The translations under genes and the position numbers were made by a program. A stretch of DNA of 40,228 nt. It comes from Candidatus Babeliales bacterium (lineage in GTDB: Bacteria > Babelota > Babeliae > Babelales > Vermiphilaceae). The notes under the pieces were generated by a model. The model did no database searches. It had not been told where the DNA came from and was given only the letters and a program-made list of their open reading frames with translations. Positions 1 through 8,162 of this stretch are shown here, one piece after another. Location: the NCBI GenBank assembly GCA_020049835.1, contig JAGVLK010000006.1, positions 1 to 40,228 of the forward strand, written 5' to 3'. The number at the start of each line of letters is the position of its first letter. Position 1 is the stretch's first letter.

Positions 1-482
<482 letters not shown>

Positions 483-570
483 CGATTTAAAAAATTATTT
501 CGCAATTAAGACCCTATCTACAAATATTTCAAGACAAGATTAAAAGTTTTTTCGATTGAAATAAAAATTT

Positions 571-686
571 TCTGGTGGCGATAGCTGTAGGGAAACACCC
601 GTTCCCATCTCGAATACGGCAGTTAAGCTTACAGCGCCGATGATACTTGTCTGGAGACGGACTGGAAAAGCAGGTACCGCCAGATT
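571..686 (+). rRNA. rrf: 5S ribosomal RNA
   Basis: About 115 bases with the 5S layout. The 5' TCTGGTGGCGAT and 3' ACCGCCAGA ends pair to form helix I. The conserved core (GAAACACCCGTTCCCATCTCGAA, followed by GCAGTTAAGCTT) is present, as is the loop E/helix IV region around 640-665. It directly follows the 23S gene and is followed by a strong terminator, so it is the last gene of this rRNA transcript. Confidence 0.95.
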
Positions 687-693
687 TAATTCA

Positions 694-728
694 AAACCCT
701 CAAGATTTATTCTTGGGGGTTTTTTTTG
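694..728 (+). terminator. Rho-independent terminator of the rRNA operon
   Basis: An ACCCTCAAGA stem pairs with TCTTGGGGGT (one G-T pair) across a TTTAT loop, followed by an eight-T run. It lies 8 bases after the 5S gene. Confidence 0.9.
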
Positions 729-754
729 TACTTCTTATCTATTTGCGCTATACT
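726..754 (+). promoter_or_regulatory. Candidate sigma70-type promoter
   Basis: TTGTAC (726-731) and TATACT (749-754) are separated by 17 bases, a near-consensus -35/-10 pair. The predicted transcript start near 761 leaves a 5' leader of about 45 bases before the gene at 806. It overlaps the T-run of the rRNA terminator. Assigned by eye only. Confidence 0.5.
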
Positions 755-805
755 AAGGGCAGATGAAAGATTAATGTTAAACAACTTTATTGAAAAAGGT
801 GCTCT

Positions 806-1285
806 ATGCATTACGTGAGCTTACTAACTATGGCAGCATTGAGTATGGTTCTGCAAAATTTCCCCAAAGATAATACATTGCCGATTACCAAACGTGTAGC
901 CGTTGCTGCTGAAACAACAAAAGAAAAAGTAAAACGTGTATGGGGAACTACCAAAGATAAGATGGCGGCAGTGTTGGCAATGTTCAGTGGTGATTCATCT
1001 GAAGAACAACAAGTACGTTTGCGCTTTTATCTTAAATATTTATCGAATCATTTAAAGCATCATCCAAAACGTATGATCATTTGGGTATTAACAGGAAACA
1101 TGCCGGTGAAAAATCCAGATGGCCGTGTTTCTGATGCACAATATCAAGAATACTATGTGCTCTTTAAAAAATTATTAAAGGGCGAAGATTTAACCTACGA
1201 TGAAGAAGTTGCAGCACGTCAAGAAGGGATGCAACGGTTGTATGAATATCGTCATGCAAAAGGGTTACCGCAAGTAAGTGAGTAA
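806..1285 (+). CDS. Hypothetical protein, 159 aa, helical, probably cytosolic
   Basis: I do not recognise this protein. It is 159 residues with a short hydrophobic start (HYVSLLTMAALSMVL), a lysine-rich amphipathic stretch (about 28-55) and a mostly helical charged C-terminal half with many Glu, Lys, Arg and Tyr. The ATG at 806 follows AAAAGGTGC at a reasonable ribosome-binding distance. It is a single-gene unit, with a good promoter candidate at 726-754 and a strong terminator at 1304-1336. The N-terminal hydrophobic patch is too short and weak to call a signal peptide with confidence. The clean promoter-gene-terminator arrangement argues that it is real. Confidence 0.8.
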   Translation: MHYVSLLTMAALSMVLQNFPKDNTLPITKRVAVAAETTKEKVKRVWGTTKDKMAAVLAMFSGDSSEEQQVRLRFYLKYLSNHLKHHPKRMIIWVLTGNMPVKNPDGRVSDAQYQEYYVLFKKLLKGEDLTYDEEVAARQEGMQRLYEYRHAKGLPQVSE

Positions 1286-1303
1286 CATTTAGATTTGATT
1301 GTT

Positions 1304-1336
1304 GAAAAAGAGCTCTACGATGTGGGGCTCTTTTTC
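1304..1336 (+). terminator. Rho-independent terminator after the 159-aa gene
   Basis: GAAAAAGAGCTC pairs with GGGCTCTTTTTC (12 pairs, one G-T) around a loop of about 9 bases. The 3' arm ends in a T-rich tract. It starts 18 bases after the stop codon. Confidence 0.85.
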
Positions 1337-1414
1337 TTTGTATTAGATTTCTTCTGTAGTTCGCTAGAGATATTTGGTTAGATTTAAATTATTGGTTAAA
1401 AGGTCATTAATTTA

Positions 1415-1630
1415 ATCATCCTGCGCTTGTCGAAGGATCTTCCGTTTTTTGTCATCCTCGCTTGCGGGGATCCAGTATTAGATTATATTATAATTTTCAA
1501 CAATAATATTCTCATGATACTTTTGATAAATCCAATGAATGCAGAATACTGGATCCCCGCTTTCGCGAGGAAGACAAAAAAGCGCTTGCCCGCCATAGCC
1601 GTAGGCGACGGCTGGGAGGATGACAAAAAC
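1415..1630. repeat. Composite inverted-repeat element in the 1286-1693 spacer
   Basis: The gene-free stretch 1337-1693 is mostly a composite palindromic repeat. An arm at 1451-1479 (GTCATCCTCGC...GGGGATCCAGTATT) returns inverted at 1544-1573 (AATACTGGATCCCCGC...GCGAGGAAGAC), with an AT-rich loop of about 65 bases. Outside these, TTTTTGTCATCCTC near 1446 returns inverted near 1616-1628. At 1416-1440 there is a separate motif, ATCCTGCGCTTGTCGAAGGATC, of the CTTGTCGAAGGATC type that is dispersed in many genomes. The GC-rich arms contrast with the AT-rich surroundings. Open frames across this stretch look like by-products of the repeat. Confidence 0.7.
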
Positions 1631-1693
1631 CGCGTATATACTTTGTCATGTCATCAAATAACCAAATTAAATATGTATAAAACTATCTATAAG

Positions 1694-2086
1694 CTACTGC
1701 CGATACAATGCATACAGATCATACACAATACTAGACAACAACATGCACGATGCTTCAGTACAACAATCATCGCTTTGACCGGCAAGCAATTTCAGATCAT
1801 ATTCTTTGCGCTTTTCAGTATCATACAATGTATCATATGCGGTTTTAATATCATTAAACGATCGAGTTGCATCTTCAATTGATTGATGTGCATCATCAGT
1901 ACGATGCTTGTCCGGATGTATTATTTTTGCCCATGCTAAATATGAACGTCGTATATCAGTTTTTGATGCAGAACTGCTAACGCCTAAAATTGCATAATAA
2001 TCAGGCATTTCATCATGTCCACGAATAACGCACGCCGTTATACTACAGATCAAAATTAACTGTCTCGCGTTTAATATTCTGTTCAT
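1694..2086 (-). CDS. Exported J-domain (DnaJ-like) protein, 130 aa
   Basis: A small single-domain J protein. Residues about 28-95 form a J domain: a DYYAILGV start, helix II with SYLAWAKIIHPDKH and the invariant HPD at 57-59 that stimulates Hsp70 ATPase, then a helix III/IV region ending in KRKEYDLKL. In front lies a leader of about 23 residues with a hydrophobic core (LILICSITACVI) that looks like a signal peptide or membrane anchor. The gene starts 44 bases inside the 3' end of the upstream CPBP protease gene, so the two are probably co-transcribed. If MPDYY were the start instead, it would be a cytosolic J protein and the overlap would vanish. No G/F or zinc domains are present. If it is exported, its Hsp70 partner would have to lie outside the cytoplasm, for example a host Hsp70. 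That is inference. Confidence 0.85.
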   Translation of the reverse strand: MNRILNARQLILICSITACVIRGHDEMPDYYAILGVSSSASKTDIRRSYLAWAKIIHPDKHRTDDAHQSIEDATRSFNDIKTAYDTLYDTEKRKEYDLKLLAGQSDDCCTEASCMLLSSIVYDLYALYRQ

Positions 2087-5000
2087 ATTCTTTTAACCAT
2101 ACGCTTGCTATACCCATAATGATTATAATGGTAATGATGCCGGCTAGGATCGCGTTGTTAAACGGAGCGTACCACATCTGCAGCAATATCGCAAAAGTCA
2201 TTTGTACTGCGCCAGTAAAGATAATACTGCTATAAGCATAGCGCATAAAAATAAACCATAGTGCATAGAATGTTATCCCTATAGTAGTGCCTGCCATAAG
2301 CCAGAATGGGATGCTATCAATTGGTTGCATGCCATAACTGCACAGCCCGCCAAGAATACAGATAATAACCGCAAGCGGTTGCAACTTTGGATGTCTGTTG
2401 TTGATGTAGGTGATTATGATATATACCAGAGCATAGGTCATGCAGAGAATAAGAAACTCAAGTGTGTGGCTTAAGATAAATGCTAAAACTGGTGACCAGC
2501 CAGCGATTGCATTATAGTTTGGCCAGGTTGGCTCTAAGCTCGGTTTAAAATAACCAAGCAGCGCGGTGACGGCAACAATAATAGATCCGGATGTTATGCC
2601 CGCCAATATGCGTGACATCTGTGATTTATAACGATGCGCCGGGCGATAACTCATAAGATAGGATGCTACAAATGCAAAAATGCCGCAGCGTAACAGGAGT
2701 TGTAGAAAATTAACATTAAGGTTTATCAACACTTGATTGGCAAATGGTTCTTGTGTATTAAACTGTGCAATTACCTGTGTAAAATCATTTATAACGGTTA
2801 AAATCGAAATCACCGCAAAGCCAATAAATTTGGTAAAGAATACGCGACCGGAAATGCGGCGATAAGCCCATTGTAGCAATGCATAAATAGTACCGCCAAT
2901 AAAGAGCATGCGAAGCAAGAGATGCATGAGTGTCATAAGTGCATTGCCCGTGCCTTCATGTCTTGTTTGCTCACGTTGCCAACTTTCAGGCACATGTATT
3001 TCGTTATGGATGTAATGTACTTCATCACCCTCTACAACAACTACTGTGCGCGCTTGTTCCTGCGGTAACAGTTGTGTATGCGCATAGGTGAATGCCCAAT
3101 CCTGGCGCTCAGGATGCTTGTGTGCAACAGCACTTACTAATTTGGTGGTAGTAAGATCGATTCCTTTGTCTACTAATGCTCGGTCAGCGATAACGCGCGC
3201 ATCTTTTTCTGCAAGAGTGTTGCCCGGAACTTGATCAGGCAAGCTATACGTAACACCCAGTGGTGCATAGGTAGGATGTTTGCTCAACGTTGTTGCACCG
3301 ACTAATGCAGCGATATGGTATGCGCGCTCAATGAGATCACCGTTAAATTGTAAAAAGCGCACTCGCCACATAGGCGGATACAAGAATGATCCCATGAGTT
3401 TATCATACGTTTCTTTGCCATAAGTTTGCCAAATATATTTGTGTTGCAAGCCGCCGCGTGATTCGCCAAATCCTTGATATTTTTTTTCATGCATACTCAC
3501 CGGGTAAAGCGTTGCAAGTTCTTCGGTTAGTGCTGGATAGGTACTGCTTAATGCAGTGCGTGCAAGCTCTGTTGCCTCTGCACGGCCAACGCCAAGCGGT
3601 GGTGCATCAGGTGTAAACTTTGTAAAGATGAACCAAATGCCGATGCTGAGAGCAATGAGTATTGGTGATATACGTTCTAGTTTTTTGTTGCTTGGTAGTA
3701 CGAGCATACTTGTGGTTGCATCAGCTGCTGCAGTATTGAGCGCGTTTGGCTTCCAAGCGCTGTTGTACTTATCATAAGGTAAATGTTGCCATGCAGATGC
3801 TTGCAATCTGCGATACAGTACCACGAATAATGGCATGAACGCACCCAGGAGTACTAATATCTGATTTACCCATGCATAGGGAGTGTGCGCAACAAAGAGC
3901 GGCAAAGCGAACCAGACAACGTCATATACAAAATGTGTAATAACCGTTACGAGCAGCCCGAAGCGGAGATATATACCGGCATATATAAGTGATGGAATAA
4001 TAAGTTCTACCAAACGTGCATATGCGGGTACGGACGTGTAATTTGCATGTGCGCCGCTAAAGACTAATGCTTGCACAATGCATGCAGCAACAATCCATGC
4101 ACGCCTATGCCCTAATCGTGTGCCAATGAGTGCTGCACCAGCAAGAGGTATTGCACGGAATTTACATTCCTCTACAAACGCCGCTCGTAAAGAAATGGCA
4201 ATCGGCGAAAGCCACGGTAGATATTCTGCCAATATGTTTGGATTTGCAAGATGGCCAATAGGACTCCACCAGCCCAGATAGTTGGTAGCAATGTAATAAA
4301 ACGCAACCAGAAAAGCAAGATCGATACCTACCTGTAGATAGCCACCAATCGTGTATCCCAAAATAGTATAGGAATTTGCAACACCTTTATCCCATGAACG
4401 CCACAGTTGTGCTGATCCACCAAATGCACGGCGCGTTAAACTTTCTGCAGCAATAAATATTAACGAGAACATGATAAAGTTCATAAATAAATTGAAGCCT
4501 GCATGCACCAGCAAATTCACCAAAAAACTGTGCATGGGATGTTCAGTATAGTAATGCATCCATTCAAGCGGAAGACTATTAAGATCTGCTAAAAAATTAA
4601 GCAATGCAACAATGCCTGCCCATATAATGGGCGCGCGCCAAATAACCCATCCGGTACGTATGAGTAAAAACAGCGCTATAATCGCACCAAGAAGCATGTA
4701 AAAGATGTAGGCAAATACTGCGGCTGCATTGGCGATAGATTCGTTTGCTGAGCGCATTTCGCGGTATTTTAATAAAAACTCCTGTGGAACATGTACATAA
4801 TGGTTAATTTCCGTCACTTTATCGCCTGAAACTACAATTCTTACGCGATATTTACCATCTTTAAGATCACGGTCAGTGCGTTGATATACAAAAGTATGGT
4901 CAACACGTCCATTGGGTTGTCGCTTGTTTGCTGTTTCAAAAAGTGTATACGGCGTTAAATCGATATGCCATGCTTGCTGTGCCGTCTCTTCTGCGAGCGA

Positions 5001-5450
5001 GCGTGCTTGTTGATCGGTCAGTGATGGCAATTCATCATCTTCAGCGATCTTATATTCAAATCCATAGGGTACGCCGGCCGGCGTAAAATAGACATGGGTC
5101 TCTTGGGTAACAAATTCTTTAAACAGACGCACATTCCATTGATACGGCATGTACCACTCATTGTGTACCATATCGGTAAATGCCTGTTGCCCGCCACCGG
5201 CAAGCTCAATGAATGTTTTAGTTGTGCTATCGGTGTCAAATGATGTACTAGTTTGTGCATCTTGTGGTTGCCAACCATATTGTTGTGCGAGGTTGCGCGC
5301 ATCAGTTATTGCCTGCTCGCGATCCATGGTGATATTGAGCTGCATGATCGGCAATGCTTTAGGAAAATAATGCCAAGCAAATCCAAACATGAGCGCGCTG
5401 ATGATGCTGAATGTAACCCAAAAACGTGGTTTTTCAAATATGGTGGTCAT
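2043..5450 (-). CDS. Large CPBP-family (CAAX-type) membrane protease with duplicated architecture, 1135 aa
   Basis: A very large polytopic membrane protein. The CPBP/Abi protease motifs are visible: EECKFR (glutamates near residues 426-427), FSGAH (His near 465) and HFVYD (near 503), the usual glutamate and histidine ligands of this intramembrane metalloprotease family. The protein has two similar halves. Each begins with a membrane-anchored extracytoplasmic domain containing a '(D/G)R(A/E)xA..(D/E)AR' helix (about residues 41-60 and again about 622-640) and a '(I/V)H(V)P..(F/W)' strand end, followed by a block of membrane helices. Only the first half keeps the three protease motifs, so the second may be a degenerate copy. 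Ordinary CPBP proteins are 200-300 residues. The gene overlaps the J-domain gene by 44 bases. The start at 5450 follows AAAGGATCTCGTC, a good ribosome-binding site. Substrate unknown. Confidence 0.8.
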   Translation of the reverse strand: MTTIFEKPRFWVTFSIISALMFGFAWHYFPKALPIMQLNITMDREQAITDARNLAQQYGWQPQDAQTSTSFDTDSTTKTFIELAGGGQQAFTDMVHNEWYMPYQWNVRLFKEFVTQETHVYFTPAGVPYGFEYKIAEDDELPSLTDQQARSLAEETAQQAWHIDLTPYTLFETANKRQPNGRVDHTFVYQRTDRDLKDGKYRVRIVVSGDKVTEINHYVHVPQEFLLKYREMRSANESIANAAAVFAYIFYMLLGAIIALFLLIRTGWVIWRAPIIWAGIVALLNFLADLNSLPLEWMHYYTEHPMHSFLVNLLVHAGFNLFMNFIMFSLIFIAAESLTRRAFGGSAQLWRSWDKGVANSYTILGYTIGGYLQVGIDLAFLVAFYYIATNYLGWWSPIGHLANPNILAEYLPWLSPIAISLRAAFVEECKFRAIPLAGAALIGTRLGHRRAWIVAACIVQALVFSGAHANYTSVPAYARLVELIIPSLIYAGIYLRFGLLVTVITHFVYDVVWFALPLFVAHTPYAWVNQILVLLGAFMPLFVVLYRRLQASAWQHLPYDKYNSAWKPNALNTAAADATTSMLVLPSNKKLERISPILIALSIGIWFIFTKFTPDAPPLGVGRAEATELARTALSSTYPALTEELATLYPVSMHEKKYQGFGESRGGLQHKYIWQTYGKETYDKLMGSFLYPPMWRVRFLQFNGDLIERAYHIAALVGATTLSKHPTYAPLGVTYSLPDQVPGNTLAEKDARVIADRALVDKGIDLTTTKLVSAVAHKHPERQDWAFTYAHTQLLPQEQARTVVVVEGDEVHYIHNEIHVPESWQREQTRHEGTGNALMTLMHLLLRMLFIGGTIYALLQWAYRRISGRVFFTKFIGFAVISILTVINDFTQVIAQFNTQEPFANQVLINLNVNFLQLLLRCGIFAFVASYLMSYRPAHRYKSQMSRILAGITSGSIIVAVTALLGYFKPSLEPTWPNYNAIAGWSPVLAFILSHTLEFLILCMTYALVYIIITYINNRHPKLQPLAVIICILGGLCSYGMQPIDSIPFWLMAGTTIGITFYALWFIFMRYAYSSIIFTGAVQMTFAILLQMWYAPFNNAILAGIITIIIIMGIASVWLKEYEQNIKRETVNFDL

Positions 5451-5490
5451 GACGAGATCCTTTTTACGATATAGCTTCGATATTGTTACG

Positions 5491-5533
5491 TCTGTATTTT
5501 ACCCTATTATGGATGCTAAAGGAAAGCTTTATT
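5491..5533 (+). repeat. 43-base direct repeat, copy 1
   Basis: This block (core ATTATGGATGCTAAAGGAAAG) recurs at 7900-7943 with about four differences. The two copies flank the protease gene at 5737-7896. The rest of the spacer 5451-5736 is AT-rich and I see no gene in it. Confidence 0.75.
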
Positions 5534-5736
5534 GTTGTGTTTCTTTTGAGCAAAAAGAAAATTACAATCAATTAATTATGTAATAATTTAATTTGGTCGA
5601 TAAACCCTGAAGTCTTCATAAGTTTTTATATTCTTGCGTAAAAATGATTTAAACTCATGGTTTCAACCTGATTGATTGCAATTCGGACACAACTTGTAAT
5701 ATATTTATATTAGAATATAAAATTAGGGTCGAATTC

Positions 5737-7896
5737 GTGAAAGGTTGTATGCAAGCTTCATTTTGGTTTAACATATTAATCGCCGTTTTGTTTGGATTTC
5801 CCAATGGTGTTTATGGAGCTGCAAGCAGTTCTAGTGACGTACCCGATAGAAAGCATGGACAATTTATTATTTTAGTTGACTCACTGGAGAATTCTGAAAA
5901 TGAGCATGTAGCAGTTGTGAGAAGCTTTGCTACGGCCATAACAACTCTTTTTGTGCCTTTTATGGCAAGTGAATCTATTGTGCACAACTTTTTAACACGT
6001 AATGGCCGTGCAGATACAAAGAAAGATCGGTGCTGTAATAAATCCGTTGACTGGAGCCGATGGGATGTTTATAAGATACCGGATGCACCTTTTATGTATT
6101 TTGTTCCTAAAGTTTATATTGCAACACATCGGAATTCGGGACTTTTATTGCTCGATGAAGATCGCATAACATTTGATCCGAAATCTTTTGCCCGTCAAAC
6201 GAAACAACAAAAATCAGATGTAGAATTTTATGCCAATTTATTGCGTAGAGTTTTTCAATTGCGATCTAAAACCAGCATACAACCCCATGAGCATGATCTA
6301 AAAATAAAAGAGGCTCTTGAAGAGCAAGCGGCTACAGAATTACTTGAAGAGCAGAAACGGCTTCCTGTTTGGGATATTATTATACATGGGCATGGTAATT
6401 TGACTACAGATGTTGATAGGCCTGAGGAATCAGCGAATGTGGCGGGCGTATCGGTAAAAACCATGAAAGATATGATGAAGTTTTTCACCAATGAGATATA
6501 TGTAAACACTCTATTTATAGAGACCTGTAGTGCTGGAGGTCAAAATGCAAATTTGTTGCAATTTGATAAAGCTATAGGAAATGATACGTTGATAAACATA
6601 AATTTTGAGATAATTGTGGGTGCTATCTCCGATGATCCAACATGGGTTGATGATGCTACCGAAGATAAATGGGATGATTTCTTCCGATATGCAGAATCAG
6701 CATTGTCTTTAAGCGATATGCTTAAAATTTTAGGTTCAGCTCAGCAGCGCCATGCTGGGTCTCCTCATGCGAGCAGTAATATACCGCAAATTTGGGTACC
6801 AGGTGGCTATGGTTTTCAGACATATCAGATTGATGATCGTATAAAAGTGTTGAGTAAAGTACTCGTATCGGCACGTGAAGACGAACAGAAAGCAATCAGA
6901 GTGCCTAATACCACAGAAGTTGTTTTGGTGTATCCAAAAAAAATAAGTGTCCCAATTGAAGTTGGTTTGTTTAGTACTCAGGTTGCAAATGCTGATGAAT
7001 TATCGTTGCGCGAGAGCGCTTGGAAAAATGTTCCTGCGGCTGGTGAAATATTGTTGAGTTTGCCAAATGAACGAATTTCTACTCTTAATGATGCACCGGC
7101 ATTGGCACGTATGATGACGGAGAATCCTAATTATAAATCTGATATGCAATCCTTTATGAGCAAAAGAAATAAATATCCGCGATTTATTTCTATGCTTAAA
7201 GGGATTAATAATGAGCACCAGCTTGACCGGATAGAGCTTGAAACACAGCAAGATAAAGAAACGCCAATTGGTGGCGTTATGCAGTTTATTCGTGATGCGT
7301 TTATTCCTTCGATCACTGCGGAAACCCAGTCGAATCAAATATTTTTGATCAAGGAGCTTATAGGTATTAATGATATCTCATTGCTTCTAGAGCTTGTAAG
7401 AGCAAAAACAAGTAATGCGGTTTCTGATCTTGAACTAGCATTGCGGCCTTTTATCGGACAGAGAATAACATTAAATAACGTTAATGTTGGGGTAAGTCCG
7501 CGTTTTGTTACAATAAAATTCGAGTTTCACGATACCCGCTGGAATGCTTTTTTTAGGTATCCAGATATTGGTGATGATATTAGATGGAGGTTCTCTTCAT
7601 CAGCCGTGGCTCAAGGATCGCCTATTACAGGGGAGCCGAGAGAGCAGCTTCCAATAAGTGGAGCACTTGAAAAAAAACTAGCGATTCTACAATCGCAGGG
7701 ATTAGTTTCTGCAGAATCAAGTGCAGCACTTCAAAAAAAATTAATGAGTATACGATCAAAAAAATCAATTTCTGCAGATACAGCTCCAGAAGCATCGAGA
7801 ACATCCGCGAATAAGCCAGCAGAACAATTATCTCCATATATGAGAGCCTTTAAAAATATAGCTGAGTTTATATATCGCGGTTACTTCAATCGGTAA
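5737..7896 (+). CDS. Exported caspase-like (clan CD) cysteine protease candidate, 719 aa
   Basis: A signal peptide (hydrophobic FWFNILIAVLFGF, then a small-residue cleavage region near GVYGAAS) is followed by a domain with the two hallmarks of clan CD peptidases (caspase, gingipain, clostripain fold). A hydrophobic strand ends in His-Gly-His-Gly (DIIIHGHG, H217 and H219) and a second strand ends in the Cys motif (LFIETCSAGG, C264). An early strand, GQFIILVDSL, fits the first beta strand of the fold. The remaining ~450 residues are unrecognised, with a Ser/Ala/Lys-rich repeated stretch at about 645-690 (two 'LQ...GLVSAESSAALQKKL'-like units). The start is GTG at 5737, eight bases after AGGG; ATG at 5749 is a possible alternative. 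It stands alone between two direct repeats (5491-5533 and 7900-7943). Role unknown; protease activity toward host or rival proteins is inference. Confidence 0.75.
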   Translation: MKGCMQASFWFNILIAVLFGFPNGVYGAASSSSDVPDRKHGQFIILVDSLENSENEHVAVVRSFATAITTLFVPFMASESIVHNFLTRNGRADTKKDRCCNKSVDWSRWDVYKIPDAPFMYFVPKVYIATHRNSGLLLLDEDRITFDPKSFARQTKQQKSDVEFYANLLRRVFQLRSKTSIQPHEHDLKIKEALEEQAATELLEEQKRLPVWDIIIHGHGNLTTDVDRPEESANVAGVSVKTMKDMMKFFTNEIYVNTLFIETCSAGGQNANLLQFDKAIGNDTLININFEIIVGAISDDPTWVDDATEDKWDDFFRYAESALSLSDMLKILGSAQQRHAGSPHASSNIPQIWVPGGYGFQTYQIDDRIKVLSKVLVSAREDEQKAIRVPNTTEVVLVYPKKISVPIEVGLFSTQVANADELSLRESAWKNVPAAGEILLSLPNERISTLNDAPALARMMTENPNYKSDMQSFMSKRNKYPRFISMLKGINNEHQLDRIELETQQDKETPIGGVMQFIRDAFIPSITAETQSNQIFLIKELIGINDISLLLELVRAKTSNAVSDLELALRPFIGQRITLNNVNVGVSPRFVTIKFEFHDTRWNAFFRYPDIGDDIRWRFSSSAVAQGSPITGEPREQLPISGALEKKLAILQSQGLVSAESSAALQKKLMSIRSKKSISADTAPEASRTSANKPAEQLSPYMRAFKNIAEFIYRGYFNR

Positions 7897-7899
7897 GCA

Positions 7900-7943
7900 T
7901 CTGTATTGTATCTTATTATGGATGCTAAAGGAAAGCCTTTATT
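7900..7943 (+). repeat. 43-base direct repeat, copy 2
   Basis: Second copy of the block at 5491-5533 (about 39 of 43 positions the same, one indel). It begins four bases after the stop codon of the protease gene. Unlike copy 1, it runs straight into a palindromic element. Confidence 0.75.
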
Positions 7944-8083
7944 CTACTTCGCAAGAAAACCATAAGGTTTTAAACTTGGGGATGAATTGCGAGTGGAACA
8001 ACCCTTCGAAGCCTCGGCGTAGTAGGGTAGAGTTTTGCTTCGAAGAATTCCGCGCTCGCCGGCTTTTAAGCCGGCGAGCGCTT
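7941..8083. mobile_element. Candidate small palindromic insertion element (nested hairpin plus GC-rich hairpin)
   Basis: An outer inverted pair (TTCTACTTCGCAA at 7942-7954, TTGCGAGTGGAA at 7987-7998) encloses a second imperfect hairpin and the string TTGGGGATGAAT. This is followed by a perfect 14-bp hairpin at 8052-8081. The same layout and shared string occur at 40141-40228, and a 59-base relative lies at 20838-20896. The bases on either side (CTTT at 7937-7940, ATTGTTGTG at 8084-8092) are contiguous in the related block at 5521-5538, as if this element had been inserted. The hairpin followed by GGGGATGAAT resembles IS200/IS605 right ends from memory; no transposase or TnpB gene is present here. 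Confidence 0.45.
8052..8081. terminator. Perfect 14-bp GC-rich hairpin
   Basis: GCGCTCGCCGGCTT, a TT loop, then AAGCCGGCGAGCGC. It has no T-run, so it is probably part of the palindromic element and not a classical terminator, although it would stop or stabilise a transcript from the protease gene upstream. Confidence 0.4.
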
Positions 8084-8162
8084 CATTGTTGTGCGGTGCA
8101 ATGGCGTTTGGGTATGCTACTTGTATAGAGTTGTTTTGTGTAACGATAAAGGATGATTATTC

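Noticed and set aside
1427-1882. Open frame of 151 codons across the repeat and into the antisense of the J-domain gene
   Set aside because: It is made largely of the inverted-repeat element, has no ribosome-binding site or recognisable motif, and opposes a well-supported gene.
4078-4281. Plus-strand open frames opposite the CPBP protease gene
   Set aside because: They lie antisense to the codons for the conserved protease motifs and have no features of their own.
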